Source: Methanomicrobia archaeon (GTDB taxonomy: Archaea > Methanobacteriota_B > Thermococci > Methanofastidiosales > NM3). Taken from it: a stretch of DNA of 64,000 nt. The notes beneath the pieces are model-generated. The model searched no databases. It was not told the origin of the DNA and was given only the letters and a program-made list of their open reading frames with translations. Where the stretch lies: assembly GCA_030603445.1 (NCBI GenBank), contig JAUVXU010000004.1, positions 62,001 to 126,000 on the forward strand, given 5' to 3'. Of the stretch, positions 60,551 through 64,000 are shown piece after piece; the stretch's first letter is position 1, and every line of letters starts with the position of its first letter. Made by a program: the position numbers and the translations under genes.

Positions 60551-61819
60551 ATGAATAAGAACATGACAATTACCGAGAAGATCCTTGCCGCGCACAGCGG
60601 TAGGAAACACCTTGTGCCGGGGGATATAGTGGATGCCACAATAGATATCTTCATGGGACACGATGTCACGACTCCGGCAGCCATATCGATGCTTGAGGAA
60701 CGTGGCATAGAGAGTGTGTTTGACAAAGATAAGATAGTCCTGGTACCAGACCACTTCGTTCCGAACAAGGATATCAAAAGCGCTGAGCTTGCAAAACGCC
60801 TTCGCGACTTTGCCAGCAAGCATGATATCAAGAACTATTATGAGGTCGGGCGAAACGGCGTGTGCCACGCAATACTTCCTGAAAAGGGATTCGTCCTTCC
60901 TGGAACAACGATAGTATGCCCGGACTCGCATACCTGCACCCACGGGGCGCTCGGGGCGTTCTCGACAGGGATTGGAAGCACGGACGCAGCAGCCGTTCTT
61001 GCAACTGGAAAGCTCTGGTTCAAGATACCTGAGAGCATGAAGTTCATAGTTGAAGGAGACCTTCCGGAATGCGTCTACTCAAAAGATATAATCCTTGAGA
61101 TAATAAGGGACATAGGCGTTGATGGCGCACTATATCGTGCCATGGAGTTTTGCGGAAGCATTATTGATGACCTGTCAATAGAGGCCCGTATGACAATTAC
61201 CAACATGGCAATAGAAGCTGGCGGAAAGTCCGGCATAATCGCAGCAGACAAGAAGACGGACGATTACCTAAAAGGGCGCACAAATAAGCGCTACACACCA
61301 GTCTTTTCTGATGATGGCGCAAACTACGTCGAAGTCAGGGAGTATGATGTTACAACACTAGAACCCATGGTAGCTGCCCCTCACCTGCCATCAAACAGCA
61401 AGCCTGCAGGAAAGTACAAAGACGTGAAAATAGACCAGGTGGTCTTAGGGTCCTGCACGAACGGGCGCATAGAGGACCTGCGTATAGCTGCAAATATTAT
61501 GAAGGGAAATTGTGTTGCAAAAAATACGCGCATGCTAGTAATACCCGCAAGCACAGATATCTGGCGCCAGGCGATGAAGGAGGGATTATTTGATATTTTC
61601 GCTGAATCGGGAGCAGGAATATCTATTCCGACATGCGGGCCGTGCCTAGGCGGGCATATGGGCGTCCTGGCAAACGGGGAGCGCTGTGTTGCCACCACGA
61701 ACAGAAACTTCGTAGGAAGGATGGGACACCCGAAAAGCGAGGTATACCTAGCAAGCCCTGCCACCGCAGCAGCATCTGCAATCGCAGGGAAAATAGCAGA
61801 CCCAAGGGAGTATATTTAG
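60551..61819 (+). CDS. leuC: 3-isopropylmalate dehydratase large subunit
   Basis: About 422 aa aconitase-family subunit. Fe-S cysteines: [17 protein letters not shown] and [20 protein letters not shown]; also [22 protein letters not shown]. It works with LeuD. It is the shorter archaeal type, which sometimes also serves other homoaconitase reactions. GTG 60542 and ATG 60551 are both possible starts; neither has a clear ribosome-binding site. Confidence 0.93.
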   Translation: MNKNMTITEKILAAHSGRKHLVPGDIVDATIDIFMGHDVTTPAAISMLEERGIESVFDKDKIVLVPDHFVPNKDIKSAELAKRLRDFASKHDIKNYYEVGRNGVCHAILPEKGFVLPGTTIVCPDSHTCTHGALGAFSTGIGSTDAAAVLATGKLWFKIPESMKFIVEGDLPECVYSKDIILEIIRDIGVDGALYRAMEFCGSIIDDLSIEARMTITNMAIEAGGKSGIIAADKKTDDYLKGRTNKRYTPVFSDDGANYVEVREYDVTTLEPMVAAPHLPSNSKPAGKYKDVKIDQVVLGSCTNGRIEDLRIAANIMKGNCVAKNTRMLVIPASTDIWRQAMKEGLFDIFAESGAGISIPTCGPCLGGHMGVLANGERCVATTNRNFVGRMGHPKSEVYLASPATAAASAIAGKIADPREYI

Positions 61820-61828
61820 GTGAGAGAC

Positions 61829-62338
61829 ATGAAGTTAAAGGCTAAAGCACATACCTACAACAAGGCCCATATCAACACTGATGAGATAATTCCCGCTCGA
61901 TACCTAAATACAGATGATGAAGAAGAGCTTGCAAAGCACGCCATGGAGGACATAGATGCGAACTTCGTGGATAACGTGAAAGTGGGGGACGTGATAGTTG
62001 CAGCGCAGGACTTTGGTTGCGGCTCCTCAAGAGAGCACGCTATTTGGGCGCTTCGCGGAGCAGGGATAAGGGCAGTTATAGCCGGCTCGTTTGCAAGGAT
62101 ATTTTTCAGAAACGGTATAAACAACGGCTTCATACTTATAGAATGCCAAGATGCAAGCAAGAAGGTATCAACAGGCGACGAGCTTGAGATAGACCTTGAT
62201 GGCGGAACTATCAAGAATCTGACAAAGGAGGAGGAATACTCGTTTGCGTCATTTCCTCCATTTGTGCTTGAGATGCTCTCCTGCAAGGGGTTGCTAAACA
62301 AGATAACTAAATTAGGTGATACAAATGACAAATCATAA
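61829..62338 (+). CDS. leuD: 3-isopropylmalate dehydratase small subunit
   Basis: About 169 aa swivel domain subunit: [69 protein letters not shown]. The ATG 61829 follows AGGTGA at the leuC stop; GTG 61820 lies inside that site. The C-terminus overlaps the leuB start. Confidence 0.93.
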   Translation: MKLKAKAHTYNKAHINTDEIIPARYLNTDDEEELAKHAMEDIDANFVDNVKVGDVIVAAQDFGCGSSREHAIWALRGAGIRAVIAGSFARIFFRNGINNGFILIECQDASKKVSTGDELEIDLDGGTIKNLTKEEEYSFASFPPFVLEMLSCKGLLNKITKLGDTNDKS

Positions 62339-63458
62339 GATAGCACTAATGCCCGGAGACGGGATAGGGCCTGAGATAATAGCTGAAGGAAAGAAGGTTA
62401 TCAATGCTGTTTCGGATATAGAGGGATTCAAGATAAAATGGAACAAGTTTCCCCACGGCGCCGACCACTACCTAAAGACAGGGGAGCTTCTCTCAGAAGA
62501 AGCGCTAAAGAAGCTTGAGAAAAACGAGTCCATATACTTCGGGTCAATAGGCGACCCGCGCATAAAACCAGGCGTGCTTGAGAAGGGGATACTGCTAAAG
62601 CTACGTTTCTACTTCGACCAATATGTGAATTTGCGCCCGGTAAAGCTCTTTGACGGGGTCGATACGCCGCTTGCCAACAAGACTGCAAAAGACATCGACT
62701 TTATGGTGGTAAGAGAGAACACCGAGGACTTCTACGTTGGGATAGGTGGGCGCGCAAGGGTAGGAAGAACATTTGATTCCCTCGAGGTCGCGCGAGAGCT
62801 ATACAATGTGAAGTTCGGCCTTGATATTGAGACGGACGGGGACGAGATAGCATACCAGATAGGCGTGCTGTCATCAAAAGGATGCGATCGCGTGATGAAG
62901 TACTCCTTTGATCTTGCTGTAAAGCAGGGAAGAAAGAAGGTAACAGCGGTGGATAAGGCAAATGTCCTCACAGAGATGTATGGGATGTGGCGCGAGAGAT
63001 TTGAAACAATAGCAAAAAGGTATCCTCAAATAGAGCACGATTTCAACTTTGTTGATGCCATCACGATGTGGTTTGTCAAGAATCCCGAGTGGTTTGATGT
63101 TGTTGTTGCGCCAAACATGTTTGGCGACATCATAACGGACCTTGGCGCGATGATCCAGGGCGGACTAGGCCTTGCGGCCGGCGGGAACATAAATCCCGAA
63201 GGTATTTCCATGTTCGAGCCAATCCACGGAAGCGCCCCGAAGTATACGGGAATGAACGTTGCAAACCCGCTTGCCACAGTATGGTCTGCAGCACTCCTGC
63301 TTGAAGAGATAGGTGAGCAAAAAGCATCTGAACGCGTCATGGATGCCATCTCAGAGCTTCTTGTCGAAGGAAAGGTCAGGACAAAGGACCGCGGCGGTAG
63401 CGCAAGAACATCTGATGTTGGCAATGAGCTCGTAAGACTAATAAAGGAAAAAGCGTAA
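62325..63458 (+). CDS. leuB: 3-isopropylmalate dehydrogenase
   Basis: About 377 aa beta-decarboxylating dehydrogenase. GDGIGPEI at the N-terminus, the [14 protein letters not shown] loop, [16 protein letters not shown], then [31 protein letters not shown] and [12 protein letters not shown] (NAD site). It is longer than many LeuB proteins, close to archaeal isopropylmalate/tartrate-type enzymes. The ATG 62325 follows AGGTGAT; GTG 62316 belongs to the site. It overlaps leuD by 14 bases. Confidence 0.93.
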   Translation: MTNHKIALMPGDGIGPEIIAEGKKVINAVSDIEGFKIKWNKFPHGADHYLKTGELLSEEALKKLEKNESIYFGSIGDPRIKPGVLEKGILLKLRFYFDQYVNLRPVKLFDGVDTPLANKTAKDIDFMVVRENTEDFYVGIGGRARVGRTFDSLEVARELYNVKFGLDIETDGDEIAYQIGVLSSKGCDRVMKYSFDLAVKQGRKKVTAVDKANVLTEMYGMWRERFETIAKRYPQIEHDFNFVDAITMWFVKNPEWFDVVVAPNMFGDIITDLGAMIQGGLGLAAGGNINPEGISMFEPIHGSAPKYTGMNVANPLATVWSAALLLEEIGEQKASERVMDAISELLVEGKVRTKDRGGSARTSDVGNELVRLIKEKA

Positions 63459-63467
63459 CGTGTTAGC

Positions 63468-64000
63468 ATGGACATAAAAACTATAAAGACTAAGAAGAGC
63501 CGGCTTGACGAGGTCGACTTTGACAATCTTGGTTTCGGGGACTTGTTCTCCGACCACATGTTCATAATGGACTACGAAAACGGGGAATGGAAAGACCCAA
63601 GAATAGTTCCTTTCGAAAATCTTAGCGTTTCTCCTGCCATGATGACGCTGCACTATGCGCAGACCATCTTTGAGGGGCTTAAAGCTTATTATACAAAAGA
63701 CAAGAAGATCTGCGTCTTTCGGCCTAGCGCGCATGCTAGTCGCATGGTAGTCTCCGCAAAGAGGCTTTGCATCCCTAAAGTTGAGCCTGAGATGTTCTTA
63801 AAAGCGCTAACAGAGCTCTTGAAGCTAGATAGAGGGTGGGTCCCGAAGAAGAGGGAAAACTCACTATACATTCGCCCTTTCATATTCGCAACTGACGAAT
63901 ACCTTGGGGTCAGCGTTTCCAATACCTACAAGTTCATGATAATCACCTCTCCCGTATCGCTTTACTACAAGGAAGGGCTAAACCCAGTCTCGCTGATAAC
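63468..64000 (+). CDS. ilvE: branched-chain amino acid aminotransferase, N-terminal part (runs off window)
   Basis: 177 codons of a fold-type IV PLP aminotransferase, cut by the window end. Visible: [45 protein letters not shown] and [15 protein letters not shown], typical of the larger IlvE group. It performs the last step of valine, leucine and isoleucine synthesis and completes the leu operon. The start ATG is 9 bases after the leuB stop; no clear ribosome-binding site. Confidence 0.92.
   Translation, partial: MDIKTIKTKKSRLDEVDFDNLGFGDLFSDHMFIMDYENGEWKDPRIVPFENLSVSPAMMTLHYAQTIFEGLKAYYTKDKKICVFRPSAHASRMVVSAKRLCIPKVEPEMFLKALTELLKLDRGWVPKKRENSLYIRPFIFATDEYLGVSVSNTYKFMIITSPVSLYYKEGLNPVSLI

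Noticed and set aside
1-64000. CRISPR arrays, insertion sequences, prophage, rRNA genes
   Set aside because: No regularly spaced repeats, transposase or integrase frames, phage genes, or rRNA-like sequence were seen on either strand.

Overview
The window is archaeal chromosomal DNA. Markers are an aIF1A / Rio1 kinase / KH-domain (Dim2-type) operon, a Hel308 helicase, an exosortase/archaeosortase with its own substrate, a PiT transporter with a DUF47 (PhoU-like) partner, the DUF39/NIL-ferredoxin homocysteine pathway, and TATA-box promoters in AT-rich gaps. Shine-Dalgarno sites of the GGTGA or GGAG type precede many genes, often inside the stop codon of the gene before. A coenzyme F420 (FrhB-like) protein and UPF0280 point to a euryarchaeal or methanogen-related lineage. 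I cannot name the lineage from this window.

Layout. 1-9.8 kb: the 3' part of ileS, a dipeptide epimerase-type enzyme, a membrane-anchored winged-helix regulator, an AT-rich ASCH-domain gene between short direct repeats, a secreted cell-wall-binding-repeat-2 protein, a GAF histidine kinase and Hel308. 9.8-17.7 kb: enolase, then a compact operon lysC-thrB-thrC-asd-hom for threonine, then a DUF998 membrane protein. 17.7-25.3 kb (minus strand): an Lrp-type regulator and a reductive pyrimidine catabolism cluster made of two PreA-like dihydropyrimidine dehydrogenases, an apparently circularly permuted FrhB-like protein, a class III aminotransferase, carbamate kinase and a beta-ureidopropionase-type amidohydrolase. 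25.6-30.8 kb: phosphate transporter and DUF47 partner, an isoaspartyl peptidase, and a tungsten-type aldehyde oxidoreductase with its polyferredoxin. 30.8-38.3 kb: KH/Rio1/aIF1A, pyrE, a substrate-exosortase-glycosyltransferase operon, purB and tRNA-Val(CAC). 38.3-44.9 kb (minus strand): a complete bacterial-style stressosome module, RsbR-RsbS-RsbT-RsbX, followed by an RsbT-like/histidine kinase fusion, a receiver protein, a HEAT-repeat membrane protein and a processive glycosyltransferase. 45-49 kb: a small secreted protein, UPF0280, NIL-ferredoxin, DUF39 homocysteine synthase and an archaeal MetE. 49.1-51.9 kb: three nucleotide-sugar genes. 51.9-64 kb: ilvC, ilvN, ilvB, ilvD and cimA on the minus strand, divergent from leuA, leuC, leuD, leuB and ilvE on the plus strand.

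How it fits together. Asp semialdehyde made by LysC/Asd feeds both threonine synthesis and the DUF39 route to homocysteine and methionine. Isoleucine can start from citramalate (CimA). The items I find most unusual are: (1) the stressosome-to-glycosyltransferase operon in an archaeon; (2) the dihydropyrimidine dehydrogenase paired with a permuted F420-type subunit; (3) the dedicated exosortase/substrate/glycosyltransferase unit; and (4) several genes whose ribosome-binding site and family-conserved N-terminus point to AUU, AUC or AUA as start codon.
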